Shown piece by piece: positions 45,322 to 55,816 of a DNA stretch of 64,000 nt; the stretch's first letter is position 1; the number at the start of each line of letters is the position of its first letter. A model generated the notes under the pieces. The model saw only the letters and a list, made by a program, of their open reading frames with translations, had not been told where the DNA came from and did not search any database. The position numbers and the translations under genes were made by a program. Source of the stretch: SICU01 sp038045445 (lineage in GTDB: Archaea > Nanobdellota > Nanobdellia > Pacearchaeales > GW2011-AR1); the NCBI GenBank assembly GCA_038045445.1, contig JBBSYC010000008.1, forward strand, positions 12,330 to 76,329, written 5' to 3'.

Positions 45322-47004
45322 TTACCAATAATCTTTCTTTTTACGCCTTCTGAATAGAAGTAGAACTAAAATTAGACAGATTATAATTGCAATTATCAAG
45401 ATTATAGTCGTTGGAGATATAATTTGTATTTTAAGAGGGAATTTGCCTTGAAGAATGTTTACTAGACTGTCAGACCTCTGACCATAGTAAGCAGTTAAAT
45501 CTACGATTGCATTCTTGTCTAAATCTGAATCATCCATTTCTTGTTCTATAATAACCAAACCTTTTTTTTCAGATTTTAGTTGAATATTCCCTTCCGAACC
45601 TAAAGTTGTTCTTCTCCCATCAATTAGCATATCTGAAAGCTCTGCATCTACCCAACAAGTTGCTTTCTCGAGATTTTTTATTTTAATTATGAATGAGTCT
45701 TTTGGTTTACTATATATTAAACTCCTAATCTCTATGTTGCAATCATCAATTGAGTCTATTTGTTCTATTTGAATTCTTGTTTCAAGAATTTTCTCTAATG
45801 CCGAGGGAGTCTCACCATAGACTGCAAATATATCCAATGAAAGGTCTTCACCAATCAGATTAATTCCGGGGTAAATTACGGTTTTATAGTCTCCTGGTGA
45901 GATAAATACTGATTCTGTGTCTCCAAATCTGCTACCTTCACCATTTTCATCAATAGGAGTTATTGTCCCTTTAAAATAAACAGGGACATTTGAATCACTC
46001 TTATATGTTAATTCTATTTGGGAACTTGCACGATTGTATTTTGCCGAATGAATAGTTAGTTTCATTACAGGAGTTGGAAGATAAAATAAATCAAGTCCCT
46101 CTACGGCAGCTATTGGTCCACTGGCACTTCTTGCCCCTTGTGCAAACTTAACTATTACACTTATTCCTGTGCTTCTTCTTATGTTTGTTGCTGCACCTAC
46201 CAAATCAGAACCAACCAAAACTCCTACAGAAAAATCAGAGCTCTGTAGATATTTCTGTATTTGCTCTGGAACATTATCTTTACCAGTGAACATTATGGGG
46301 TCAAAACCGCTCATTAATCCTTTCTCTATAAATTCTCCGTTTGTAAATGCTAATTGTTCTGTTGGAAAGATTTTAATGTATTTTTTAACTATCTCTATAT
46401 TATCTTCAAATCTATCTCCCGTATCTATTATTTCTGGATTGTATGCCGATAGCTCATCTTTGACTTCTCTATCTACTGGGCCATAAATTATAAGGTTTTC
46501 AACATTTATATCTTCAAGGATAGAACTTATTGAGGCAATATTAGAGGAGTCTGCAAAAAATACCCAAGATTTTGACTTGACTGCGTATGGAGCTACTGCA
46601 ATGGCGGATTGTCCATAGGTGCTTCCAACAACGATGAAATTATTTATACCTTCTAACTCTCGAATCAAATATTCATTAGCCGAGTCAACTGAAATCTCCC
46701 TTTCTACCTTAAATCCTCTCGCTTCTAAATCTTTTTCATATGAAATTACTTGGGGTCTTCTGTCTGAACTTATTATTCGGATAGCGTTTTGTTTGTTTAG
46801 ACCGTTCATTAAAAGGGGTCCATGCCTGACACTTACGAGAAACTGTGTATCTACGCCGATTAAGTTGCCATAATGAACTATAGAATAAACATCTCTCCAA
46901 TCTTCAGAATTTGAAATCACTTGTTCAAATGGATTTTCTTGAGCCGAAACCAGATGAATTAATAAAAATGAAATTGTGGCTAATAAAAAAAAATACTTTT
47001 TCAT
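45322..47004 (-). CDS. Secreted cell-wall-binding-like protein with C-terminal anchor
   Basis: About 560 residues from ATG 47004. Signal peptide (KKYFFLLATISFLLIHLVSA), then a region of Rossmann-like strands (about 60-280: NNFIVVGSTYGQSAIAVAP, NLIIYGPVDREVKDEL, VGVLVGSDLVGAATN) that recalls the repeats of cell-wall-binding type 2 proteins, then two beta domains and one C-terminal helix (TTIILIIAIIICLILVLLLF) with a basic tail. Bulk outside. Single gene convergent with the 185-aa gene. Family call is tentative. Confidence 0.6.
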   Translation of the reverse strand: MKKYFFLLATISFLLIHLVSAQENPFEQVISNSEDWRDVYSIVHYGNLIGVDTQFLVSVRHGPLLMNGLNKQNAIRIISSDRRPQVISYEKDLEARGFKVEREISVDSANEYLIRELEGINNFIVVGSTYGQSAIAVAPYAVKSKSWVFFADSSNIASISSILEDINVENLIIYGPVDREVKDELSAYNPEIIDTGDRFEDNIEIVKKYIKIFPTEQLAFTNGEFIEKGLMSGFDPIMFTGKDNVPEQIQKYLQSSDFSVGVLVGSDLVGAATNIRRSTGISVIVKFAQGARSASGPIAAVEGLDLFYLPTPVMKLTIHSAKYNRASSQIELTYKSDSNVPVYFKGTITPIDENGEGSRFGDTESVFISPGDYKTVIYPGINLIGEDLSLDIFAVYGETPSALEKILETRIQIEQIDSIDDCNIEIRSLIYSKPKDSFIIKIKNLEKATCWVDAELSDMLIDGRRTTLGSEGNIQLKSEKKGLVIIEQEMDDSDLDKNAIVDLTAYYGQRSDSLVNILQGKFPLKIQIISPTTIILIIAIIICLILVLLLFRRRKKKDYW

Positions 47005-47132
47005 GACCAAAATACCATTACTGACTATATAAATATTTATTTGGGATTAAGCGAATTGATTGTTTAAGCTTTAAGTTCTGTTGACTTGATTGAAAGCAAT
47101 GTCTATAAATAGTTTAACATTGAAATAAGAGT

Positions 47133-47936
47133 ATGAGGCTATCTCAACTTTTGCTTAATCCCAACAAAGCAGAACGCCATCCTGCTGAAATGATTCTTGT
47201 GGGATTTTTTTATGCTTCTCTATCCCTTGTCTGTAGCAATTGGCTTTTTCCAGAATATTCTTCAATAACTGCTGTTTTTCTTACAACTATCTCTTGCCTT
47301 TATATAATACAAGGTGCAATACTAATTGAAGAAGAAAGAGAGGGTAAATTTGAAAGTGAAAAAAGTCTTCTGAAGCATCATTCTGGAGTAATTGCTTTAA
47401 TTTTTTATTTATTTGTGGGTTTTTTTCTTGCATTTTTGTTCTGGAATATTATTCTTCCAGAAAGTTTAAGCACTAACTTATTCGAAGCACAAAAAAATGA
47501 GGTTGAAAACATTCAAAGAATTACTGGAAGAAGTGTTGCTTTTGGAGATTTTGCTACCATTTTTATAAATAATCTCAAAGTAATGGGGATATCTGTTCTT
47601 TTTGCAGTATTCTATGGTTCTGGAGCAGTATTTATTCTTGCATGGAATGCAAGTGTCATAGGCTTTGTTATTGGAGAAATAATAAAAAACACTACTGGAA
47701 TTTCTGCTCTACCTATTCTTTTATTCAAGTATGCTATACACGGTATTCCTGAAATGGTTGCCTACTTTGTGGCTGCTCTTGCAGGAGGGATACTTTTTGT
47801 TACAATAATAAGAGGAGATTATTCTAAAGATAGAATAATTAGAACCTGCATTGATTTTAGTGTCCTTATATTTATATCAATAGTGCTTCTGGGAATTGCA
47901 GGAATTGTAGAATCTTACTTTTCGTCAGCTATTTAG
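47133..47936 (+). CDS. SpoIIM family (stage II sporulation M-like) membrane protein
   Basis: A 267-residue protein with six or so helices. The region IFINNLKVMGISVLFAVFYG near 145, then GAVFILAWNASVIGFVIGE and HGIPEMVAYFVAALAGGILF, is the SpoIIM/DUF95 signature. In spore formers the protein helps degrade peptidoglycan; in archaea it often lies next to other membrane or transport genes and its role is unknown. Ends with TAG, overlapping by four bases the converging giant gene. Confidence 0.8.
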   Translation: MRLSQLLLNPNKAERHPAEMILVGFFYASLSLVCSNWLFPEYSSITAVFLTTISCLYIIQGAILIEEEREGKFESEKSLLKHHSGVIALIFYLFVGFFLAFLFWNIILPESLSTNLFEAQKNEVENIQRITGRSVAFGDFATIFINNLKVMGISVLFAVFYGSGAVFILAWNASVIGFVIGEIIKNTTGISALPILLFKYAIHGIPEMVAYFVAALAGGILFVTIIRGDYSKDRIIRTCIDFSVLIFISIVLLGIAGIVESYFSSAI

Positions 47937-50900
47937 ACTTGAGACCAATTTACTGTTCTGTTAACTGAAACCTCATACCCTCTTTCCATGTGAATGGTGA
48001 AATTTGTTCCTAAATATGGTGGACCTATTGGAAGAGGATTTTTTATGAATCCTTGCGAAGTTTGAAGTTCTGAATTCCACCATGAAACCGCATCCGCACC
48101 AGAAATATTTATTAGTAGATTGGAAGCTACTCTAAGAGATGTGTTTGCAGTCAGTGCAATCCAATTAATTCCTGAGCTTGAAGCATTTTTAATAAGTGTA
48201 AGATTTGTAGGCTGGCGAACTATTCCTACAAGACTCCAATTCATTGCTGAAGGAGCTGAACTGTTAACGAAGATTGAGTAAGCTACCCCATTAGATATTG
48301 AAAAGTCACAATTTGTTTCTGTGCATTCTGGGAATTGAGGGCACGAAAATTTATTACAAGTTATTTTACGTTGAATCGTTGAGTTTAACAAAACTACGCT
48401 GGTGATATTTGGAATATTGTATAATGTGTTATTTGCTGTATCTATTCTTGAAGAATTTGTTGGAAATGCTACTAAATTCTTAGTATTTGTCGTATGCCTT
48501 ATTGTATAAACATGTGCTCCAAAGTATTGTGAGCTTGCATTTTCCCCTGCTGGATTTACCGCAGTAACTAAATAGAATTTTCGCGTGTTATTTGCAAAAT
48601 TGCTATCTGTGTAATTAGTGGATGTATTATCCGTAACTAAATTTAATTGAGTAAAATTTGTTCCTGCATAGACTTTATAACTTAAAGAGTGGTTTGAAGA
48701 GTTCCAGATTAAGGTTATATTTCCTCTTCCATCTTCTGATGTCTGAGTTACATTGTAGATTATAGGAGATTCTGGATAAATGAAAGTTGAAAATGAATGA
48801 TTTGTTGAATTGAATCCTAATGTTCCAAAGTAATCATAACAATAAACATTCCATGAATAGAATCCATCTCCTTGAGTTGTTATTGATGAAAAGTTGAGCT
48901 GTGTTTCTTTTTGAGGATTTAAAATTGTCTGATTAATTACCCACAAACCTGACCAGTTACCATATAGTGAGCAGTTTACTAATGGGGAAGAGTCATTTAC
49001 GGTGAAATTAAATTGAGAGACTTGATAATTTGTTATATTTAGATATGATGAAGGATACAAGAAGTCGACAGTAGGACTTATTCTATTAAGCTCTTCTGTT
49101 CTTGTTTCTGTTTTATTTAAGTTTGATACCAAATCATTTATAGTGATATTATAATAATAAATTGCTGCTGAAAGATTTGTCCAGTTTATAGTAGTTATTA
49201 AAGAGTCATAAGTTGTCCTATTCACAAGAGTCATGCCTGCAGTATTGTTGTAAAGCTCATAGGTTATGTTTGCAAAGTTTGATTCTGTTACGCTGACATT
49301 TACAAATATCCAGTCTCTTTCAAATACTGAATTGTTAGATTCTGTTCCATCTGAAAACGAAATTAGAGGGTTTGTAGAATCTATTGTTGTTGTAAACAAT
49401 GTTGTGCGTGAATTTTCCCATATATCTTCACACGTTATTGAAACATTGTATTGATTATCTAATATGCTTGTATTTGTGTGTTCAAACAGCCTTGAACTTA
49501 AAGAATTGAGTTGTATGGAATCTTCTGAATTTAGACTATAAGAACAAACCGTTGAATCTTCTAAAGAGGTTATGTTAAACAATATTGAAGTTGAATTGTG
49601 ATATCTTGCAGGGGAATTTAATCTGATTTCTGGGCCATTAGTATCGTAATTAAAATTAAAATCAAAGGATTGAAATCCTGCGCTGGATATTGTCGTTTCT
49701 AAAGCCGTTCCTCCATCTGGCTGAATCCATGCATTTGTATTTGCATCGTATGTTTTTGCCCATAAGTCATCTAAGTCATCTCGCACAATTACTAAAGTCT
49801 TATTTTGATCAAGATAACTTTTTGATAAAATATTTTGTTCTTCATCTGAAAAGGCTGTTAATCCTGAAGCATCGAGTCCTGTGGCTCCTCCTTCCCATGC
49901 ATTAGTACTTATATTAAATCTAAAGTAGTCCATATTTAAACTGACGGCATTATCTGAATATATTGCGAGTCCGTAGTCGCTTGTTCCAGACCATGCAGGG
50001 GCCAATAGTTGGGCTGGAGAGACATCTGGATAGATATCTATTTCATTACCTGAAAGCGCAAGTGTTTGGGTTCCACTCCAAACTATAGATTCCATATCTT
50101 CTAAACCTATATCATGCATAGAGAGAATTATATGGTCGCTGTTTGGTCTTGCATTTATAACTATTTCTTCCGATTCTTCCAAAAGATTGGTAGTTCTAAC
50201 TGTTGTATATGAACAGCTACCGTCTTCTTTAGTTGTATAATCTATTTCAGTTATTCCATTTACTGAACTTGCTACAAAAAGCGCTCCGGATGATTGTTCA
50301 TATGCTAAATCTGCATGTTGATAAACCTCTGGGGTTAGGAGTGTTGATGGAAGTGAAGATGGCTGACACCCCCACTCCGTCCCGTTCCAAATAATTATAT
50401 TTAGGGCACTTGTATTTGACATAATCATTGCTATTTCTTCTTTGAATGGATGAGGTTGTAATTTGACATAACTTACTACGCCTGCTCCTATGAGTGTTTG
50501 AGGAATTCCTTGGATATTACTGAAGGATGTTCCGTTCCAAATAGTGTATGCTGGAGTAGAGTTTCCTTGTGAAAAAACCACTAATGCTTCGGTACCTTTA
50601 GACTCATAAGCTACATCAACTTTTAATCTGTTGATTATTGTTGAAGTGGAAGTCAATTCCCAAGTTGAACCACAAGCAGTTCCATTGTGCCAACAATTTA
50701 CTCCATTGAGACTGCTGTTCACTTGAACATTGATATCATCCAATGCATCTGCTGTTACTAAAATATTCTCATCTCTTGTGGGACTTGAGCGAGATCTTAT
50801 CCACTCCAGAGTTCCTCCGATAGTTGAAGCGTTCAATTCAGAGCCAAATCCTGTTCCGTTCCATACCCTATATCGAGGTATTTGAACCGTTCCCTCTCCA

Positions 50901-53900
50901 TAAGAAAGAATTCCTTTTTTTAATTTTAATAGACTACTATTTACGGAGAAGGTTACATTCGTTAAGGAAGTTAGTCCGAGAGAATCGTTTGCATATAAAT
51001 AAAGAATGTGATTTGATTCTGAAACATTAAATTCTGTGCCTTGACACGAACTTAATGTGATATTTGACTCTTGATTTAGATTATACCAACAATTACTTAA
51101 ATGAACATCTGAAACTGTGAAATTTAGCAATAAGCTTACGTTGCTAAAGTAGGTTCTATTTTGGGGTTCTATCAATGAAAGAGTAGGGGGAGTGATGTCT
51201 GCTAACTTAATGGTTCTTGTTTCTGTGAGATTAAAATTGTTCATTAAATCGTTTGTGCTTGTATTATAATAGTAGGTTACATTCTCGCTATTTAAGCCAG
51301 TGAAATTTATTGAGGTTACAAGAGAATCATAAGTTGTCCTATTCACAAGAGTCATGCCTGCAGTATTGTTGTAAAGCTCATAGGTTATGTTTGCAAAGTT
51401 TGATTCTGTTACGCTGACATTTACAAATATCCAGTCTCTTTCAAATACTGAATTGTTAGATTCTGTTCCATCTGAAAACGAAATTAGAGGGTTTGTAGAA
51501 TCAATTAATAATGTTTGATTATCGGTCATATTCATATTGTTGGCTGAATCATGCACTTTAAAGAACCATGTAAAACTGTCGTCGTAAGGTAGAGTAATAT
51601 TCACCCCAAATAATGAGCTTGTTCCATAATTAAATATGAAAGTTTGATTAACAAGACTTGAAGAACTGTTATACACAAAAAGTGTTGCGTTTGCGAGTCC
51701 TAAATTATCTGTTGCATTCACAGTGAGATTTTGATTTCGTGAGTTTGAATAGGTATTATTTTGCGGAGAGTATAAAATTGCTAAGGGAGTTGTTGTATCT
51801 ATTCTTATTACTCTTGTTTCGGTAAAATTTTTATTGCCTGCTTTGTCTATTATTGTGACATTGTAAAAATAGTCTTTATCTTGGAGACTTGTCCAGTTAA
51901 CGTCTCTTAGACCTGTTGTTGAGTATGTAGATGCTACTAAACCACCTGAATCATAAAGTGTGAAGTTAATTAATTCTTCATTTAATTCGATTACACTGAC
52001 ATTTACAAATATCCAATTTAGAGAAACATTTGCAAATGGCTGCTCTGTGCCTTCACCGTATGAAATTAAGGGTCTCATTGTATCCACTGAAAAGTTTCTT
52101 GAACGTGAACCAGAATTTCCGGCACTATCGTTTGCATAAACTGTAATCCTATAATTCGCATCTGCAATTGATGAATTTGTAGCGTTCCACGTGATATTGT
52201 TAGTTGTCTGCATGGTGTAATTTGTTAAACTGTCATTTATTGAATACCAAACTAAATCTCCTTCTTCAGATAGTTCTACTTGAAAGTAAACTGAAGAATA
52301 ATTATAAAAATAATTATTTGCTGAAGGAGTGTTAAAGAATATGTCTGGAGGTGAGATATCTCCTAAAGTTAAAGTGACTGTTCTCATTACTGTTGAATTC
52401 ACGTTTCCCAATATATCTGAAACGCTTACTTGATAGGTATAATTTGAAAAGGAGTTATCTAAATTGGTGAAATTTATTGAGGTTACAAGAGAATCATAAG
52501 TTGTCCTATTCACAAGGTGGTTTGAACCTGAACTAATATTATAAATTTCATAGGTTATATTTGCAAAGTTTGATTCTGTTACGCTGACATTAATAAAGAG
52601 AAAAGTATCTTCTCTTGATGAACCATTTAAAGGTGTGGGATTTACAAAACCTATCAGAGGTTTTATTGAGTCTACGAAAAACTGACTTTTGGAAGTGCTA
52701 TTTAGATTTCCTACAAAATCTTCGCCGTATAAAGTTAAATTTACCCATCCTTCAGGACTTGTAAATGAACTATTTTCACAATTTGAAAGAGTAGTGTTTG
52801 TTGCTCCATTATCTATAGTGTAATAACAGTTTTGGACACCTGTTCCCGAATCTGAAACAGATATATTTATTTCTATAGAGTTTGTTGTGTAGTTTATATT
52901 TCTTGGTTCTGATATTGAAGCCAATGGGGGGATTGTATCTATTCTAAAAAATGTGAAATTTGTCGCGATATTGTTAAAAGTATCATTGCAGTAAAATATT
53001 GAATTGTATAATCTGTCTGCAATTGATGAATTTGTAGCGTTAAAGTTTATTGAATCTATCGTTGAAAGAGTTATATTATTCACTCCATTGTTTAATGTAT
53101 AAACACAACTATTTGCAACCTCATCAACTGTAAGATTAAATAAAATTGACGATGTCGAATAATTAGTTAAATTGAAGGGAGGAGAATTTATTGAAATATA
53201 TGGAGGTTTTGTATCTATGCTGAATGTTACTTGTGAAGTGTCGTTTCTTAAACCATTTGTATTATTTGCAAATATTTTAAGAGTGTAACTCCCATCTGCA
53301 ATTGATGAATTTGTAGCATTCCAATCTAAATAATTTAAAGAAGACAGTGAAAAGTTGGTTACTCCATCATTTAGAGTATATTTAACCTCACTCCCAAGTT
53401 CATTTAAAGTGACGTTGATATTCATTGATTGCAAGGGGTATGTTGTGTTTAATGGAAAGGTTATATTTACTAAAGGAGAATCAAAATCGCAGTATCCTGA
53501 CCAGTCGCTTCCATCTAAATTGAGAGTCTTTGTAACAACTGAACCCGTGTCATTTGTATATGCTAAAATATATCTTTCATCACATATTCCTTGATTTAGT
53601 AATGAATCTATCCCAGAAATGTCAAATAAGAGATTAGTAGTATTCTCGTCTGTTGCTAAAGTGTAATGATATTTCATTGAACCTGTTGAATTAAAGACCG
53701 ATGCATTTATTGCATCCGCATCTCTGTCATTCCAAGCTACAACGAACCAATCTTTGTTTTCGGTTCGGTTCTTTACTGTTGCTATTGCTACTTGTGAAGT
53801 TGCTCCCGATGCTGTATCTATTGTAGTTATTCCTAAAATTGCATTGTTGTTTAAGTCTCTTATAGAAATTTTTATGTCTTGTAAAACAGAATCGTAGTAG

Positions 53901-55816
53901 GCCATTGCAAAACTGTTTTGATTTAAGCTGGTTACTGCTACTTGTCCTGCTGTGCCTATTGAATCGATATTTGTTTGTGTTGTTATAACTCCTCTTGTTT
54001 CATTAAGTATTGCATATGATGCTGTGTCTCCACTGTCATCAAACCAGAAAGCTACGAATCTACTTTCATTAACTGCCGAACACTTGAATAGATTTTGAAG
54101 AGATAGATCTGGATTTGCTGCACCATCAAGATTTGTTTCAGTCCCTACGAGAGTTGCGGGTGCTGAATATCTATAAGATTTAATATCTGCGTCTGATTCT
54201 CCGTCGTCAATATAACAAATATGGTAACGGTCAACCATTGGAATTACATCTACATCTACCGCCGGAGTTCCTACAGCTGCTTCAAATTCAAACTGATTAA
54301 ACCAAGGAGTGCCTATTCTTGTGTAACCTCGAGCATTTCCATCTTCACTTCCCACATCCCCATCATCCCATGCAATTATCATACTTGTTGAATTTATTGC
54401 AGTTATTGAAACTCTGGAATCTGCATCAAGACCTGTTGTGACTGTAACGTTTGATGTTTTATTTGTCCCATTTGTATCGTATATTTTAAACTGTAATGAA
54501 ATGGGAGAAGGTTGTATCCAAGCTACTGCAAATGTTCTATTATCTAAGGTAGCTAGAGCTATATCTTGACTTGAGACATTTGTAACTGAAATTAAAGGGT
54601 CAACCGCAATATACCATGGGCGGTATTCTTTTTCTTCATTTACTGTAAGCTTTCCAAGAGAATACATATAAGGCCAAATATCTGGAACTGAATAAGAATA
54701 TGAAACTGAAGCGTTATCTGATGAAATATTCCATGTTAAAACCTTTGCATTGTTTTCAATAGAAACTTCTGCGTTAGTAGTTATATTGAATACTGAAGGA
54801 ACATATTCTTTTATTAGTAATTCGTTTGTGTTCTTCACCGAACTTATGTTTATAATTACCTCAAACCAATCTTGCTGGGTTGGGTCTATTTTTGTGTCTG
54901 CTAATCTGATTATATTGTAAGGATAATTATTGTCTACGAGAAATGATGTTTTAAAGGATATATCTCTGGAATCAAGTTTTGTTCTTAATTTTACATCATA
55001 TTCTCCTTGTAGACTATTTTTATAAATTAACTGATATAATCCACATTCATCTGAAGGAACTATGTGGGATGAATCAAAAAGTTCTGTAAGATTTTTAGGA
55101 GTTATTACTTCTACTTCTATCCAAGCATTGCAAACTCCAGCTCCTGCTGAATTTAATAAAGCTATTTCGAACTCAACTTCTTCATCCGATTGGTGAACAC
55201 TTTTCTTAGTATTCATCGTTATAAGACCGTAAGCAAACTCTTTTTCTATGACTCTTCCATTTTCTAAAGACGCATTTAGATAGTAAATTCCTGGCTTGAA
55301 TGCTCTCTCATTTAAATTAATTAAAATTTGGTCATTTACTGAAGAAATATTTACCATTTCTCTTGAATTAAAATTGTTTGATTGTGAATCAGTCAGAGAT
55401 ATTGAACTTATTGAATCAAAAGAAAAATTTCCAGATTCTAAGACAAAACTACCTGCTTCAGATATTGATTCTATTTCTTGCAAATAATCTATTTCTGAAT
55501 CTTGAATGATGTTAGACACTAAAAAGTTTTTAACGATGGTCTCTTCTTCGCTTGTTAAGGTTATCTTATAAACTCCTTCTTCAGAGGGTTTGAAAATAAA
55601 CGAATTATCTTTAGGTTTTAATATTTTCACACCAGATGGGGATTCTATTTTTAGATGATTTATTGAATCGTCTAATGGAATTTTTATTGATTCCCCTAAT
55701 AAGATTGACTGTGTTTCGTCTGCAGTAGAAATTGAAAAAAGGAAAATTAAGATAGCTATGACTATTGGAACTATTCCTATTATTCCCATCAAGATTATCC
55801 CTTTTTTGTTAATCAT
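47933..55816 (-). CDS. Giant secreted adhesin-like surface protein, 2627 aa
   Basis: N-terminal helix (IILMGIIGIVPIVIAILIFLFS) followed by an N-terminal region (about 35-400) like that of the 3537-aa protein, ending WYIAVDPL. Then a propeller-like repeat region (about 420-780), Ig-like domains (about 790-1640), a second propeller (about 1645-2042), more Ig-like domains, a fibronectin III domain (about 2345-2430) and a C-terminal domain with CNKFSCPQFPECTETNC (disulfides likely). Dense sequons, no C-terminal anchor. Two Ig-like copies carry 176 identical bases. Its start overlaps the 490-aa gene by eight bases; last gene of a five-gene unit led by a winged-helix regulator. Confidence 0.8.
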   Translation of the reverse strand: MINKKGIILMGIIGIVPIVIAILIFLFSISTADETQSILLGESIKIPLDDSINHLKIESPSGVKILKPKDNSFIFKPSEEGVYKITLTSEEETIVKNFLVSNIIQDSEIDYLQEIESISEAGSFVLESGNFSFDSISSISLTDSQSNNFNSREMVNISSVNDQILINLNERAFKPGIYYLNASLENGRVIEKEFAYGLITMNTKKSVHQSDEEVEFEIALLNSAGAGVCNAWIEVEVITPKNLTELFDSSHIVPSDECGLYQLIYKNSLQGEYDVKLRTKLDSRDISFKTSFLVDNNYPYNIIRLADTKIDPTQQDWFEVIINISSVKNTNELLIKEYVPSVFNITTNAEVSIENNAKVLTWNISSDNASVSYSYSVPDIWPYMYSLGKLTVNEEKEYRPWYIAVDPLISVTNVSSQDIALATLDNRTFAVAWIQPSPISLQFKIYDTNGTNKTSNVTVTTGLDADSRVSITAINSTSMIIAWDDGDVGSEDGNARGYTRIGTPWFNQFEFEAAVGTPAVDVDVIPMVDRYHICYIDDGESDADIKSYRYSAPATLVGTETNLDGAANPDLSLQNLFKCSAVNESRFVAFWFDDSGDTASYAILNETRGVITTQTNIDSIGTAGQVAVTSLNQNSFAMAYYDSVLQDIKISIRDLNNNAILGITTIDTASGATSQVAIATVKNRTENKDWFVVAWNDRDADAINASVFNSTGSMKYHYTLATDENTTNLLFDISGIDSLLNQGICDERYILAYTNDTGSVVTKTLNLDGSDWSGYCDFDSPLVNITFPLNTTYPLQSMNINVTLNELGSEVKYTLNDGVTNFSLSSLNYLDWNATNSSIADGSYTLKIFANNTNGLRNDTSQVTFSIDTKPPYISINSPPFNLTNYSTSSILFNLTVDEVANSCVYTLNNGVNNITLSTIDSINFNATNSSIADRLYNSIFYCNDTFNNIATNFTFFRIDTIPPLASISEPRNINYTTNSIEINISVSDSGTGVQNCYYTIDNGATNTTLSNCENSSFTSPEGWVNLTLYGEDFVGNLNSTSKSQFFVDSIKPLIGFVNPTPLNGSSREDTFLFINVSVTESNFANITYEIYNISSGSNHLVNRTTYDSLVTSINFTNLDNSFSNYTYQVSVSDILGNVNSTVMRTVTLTLGDISPPDIFFNTPSANNYFYNYSSVYFQVELSEEGDLVWYSINDSLTNYTMQTTNNITWNATNSSIADANYRITVYANDSAGNSGSRSRNFSVDTMRPLISYGEGTEQPFANVSLNWIFVNVSVIELNEELINFTLYDSGGLVASTYSTTGLRDVNWTSLQDKDYFYNVTIIDKAGNKNFTETRVIRIDTTTPLAILYSPQNNTYSNSRNQNLTVNATDNLGLANATLFVYNSSSSLVNQTFIFNYGTSSLFGVNITLPYDDSFTWFFKVHDSANNMNMTDNQTLLIDSTNPLISFSDGTESNNSVFERDWIFVNVSVTESNFANITYELYNNTAGMTLVNRTTYDSLVTSINFTGLNSENVTYYYNTSTNDLMNNFNLTETRTIKLADITPPTLSLIEPQNRTYFSNVSLLLNFTVSDVHLSNCWYNLNQESNITLSSCQGTEFNVSESNHILYLYANDSLGLTSLTNVTFSVNSSLLKLKKGILSYGEGTVQIPRYRVWNGTGFGSELNASTIGGTLEWIRSRSSPTRDENILVTADALDDINVQVNSSLNGVNCWHNGTACGSTWELTSTSTIINRLKVDVAYESKGTEALVVFSQGNSTPAYTIWNGTSFSNIQGIPQTLIGAGVVSYVKLQPHPFKEEIAMIMSNTSALNIIIWNGTEWGCQPSSLPSTLLTPEVYQHADLAYEQSSGALFVASSVNGITEIDYTTKEDGSCSYTTVRTTNLLEESEEIVINARPNSDHIILSMHDIGLEDMESIVWSGTQTLALSGNEIDIYPDVSPAQLLAPAWSGTSDYGLAIYSDNAVSLNMDYFRFNISTNAWEGGATGLDASGLTAFSDEEQNILSKSYLDQNKTLVIVRDDLDDLWAKTYDANTNAWIQPDGGTALETTISSAGFQSFDFNFNYDTNGPEIRLNSPARYHNSTSILFNITSLEDSTVCSYSLNSEDSIQLNSLSSRLFEHTNTSILDNQYNVSITCEDIWENSRTTLFTTTIDSTNPLISFSDGTESNNSVFERDWIFVNVSVTESNFANITYELYNNTAGMTLVNRTTYDSLITTINWTNLSAAIYYYNITINDLVSNLNKTETRTEELNRISPTVDFLYPSSYLNITNYQVSQFNFTVNDSSPLVNCSLYGNWSGLWVINQTILNPQKETQLNFSSITTQGDGFYSWNVYCYDYFGTLGFNSTNHSFSTFIYPESPIIYNVTQTSEDGRGNITLIWNSSNHSLSYKVYAGTNFTQLNLVTDNTSTNYTDSNFANNTRKFYLVTAVNPAGENASSQYFGAHVYTIRHTTNTKNLVAFPTNSSRIDTANNTLYNIPNITSVVLLNSTIQRKITCNKFSCPQFPECTETNCDFSISNGVAYSIFVNSSAPSAMNWSLVGIVRQPTNLTLIKNASSSGINWIALTANTSLRVASNLLINISGADAVSWWNSELQTSQGFIKNPLPIGPPYLGTNFTIHMERGYEVSVNRTVNWSQV
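49206..49381 (-). repeat. 176-bp identical repeat in the 2627-aa gene, copy 1
   Basis: Identical to 51327-51502. Encodes most of one Ig-like domain (NNSVFERDWIFVNVSVTE and TYDSLVTSINFT). Other domains of the protein are similar but not identical, so this copy is a recent duplicate or conversion. Confidence 0.8.
51327..51502 (-). repeat. 176-bp identical repeat in the 2627-aa gene, copy 2
   Basis: Partner of 49206-49381; see that entry. Confidence 0.8.
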
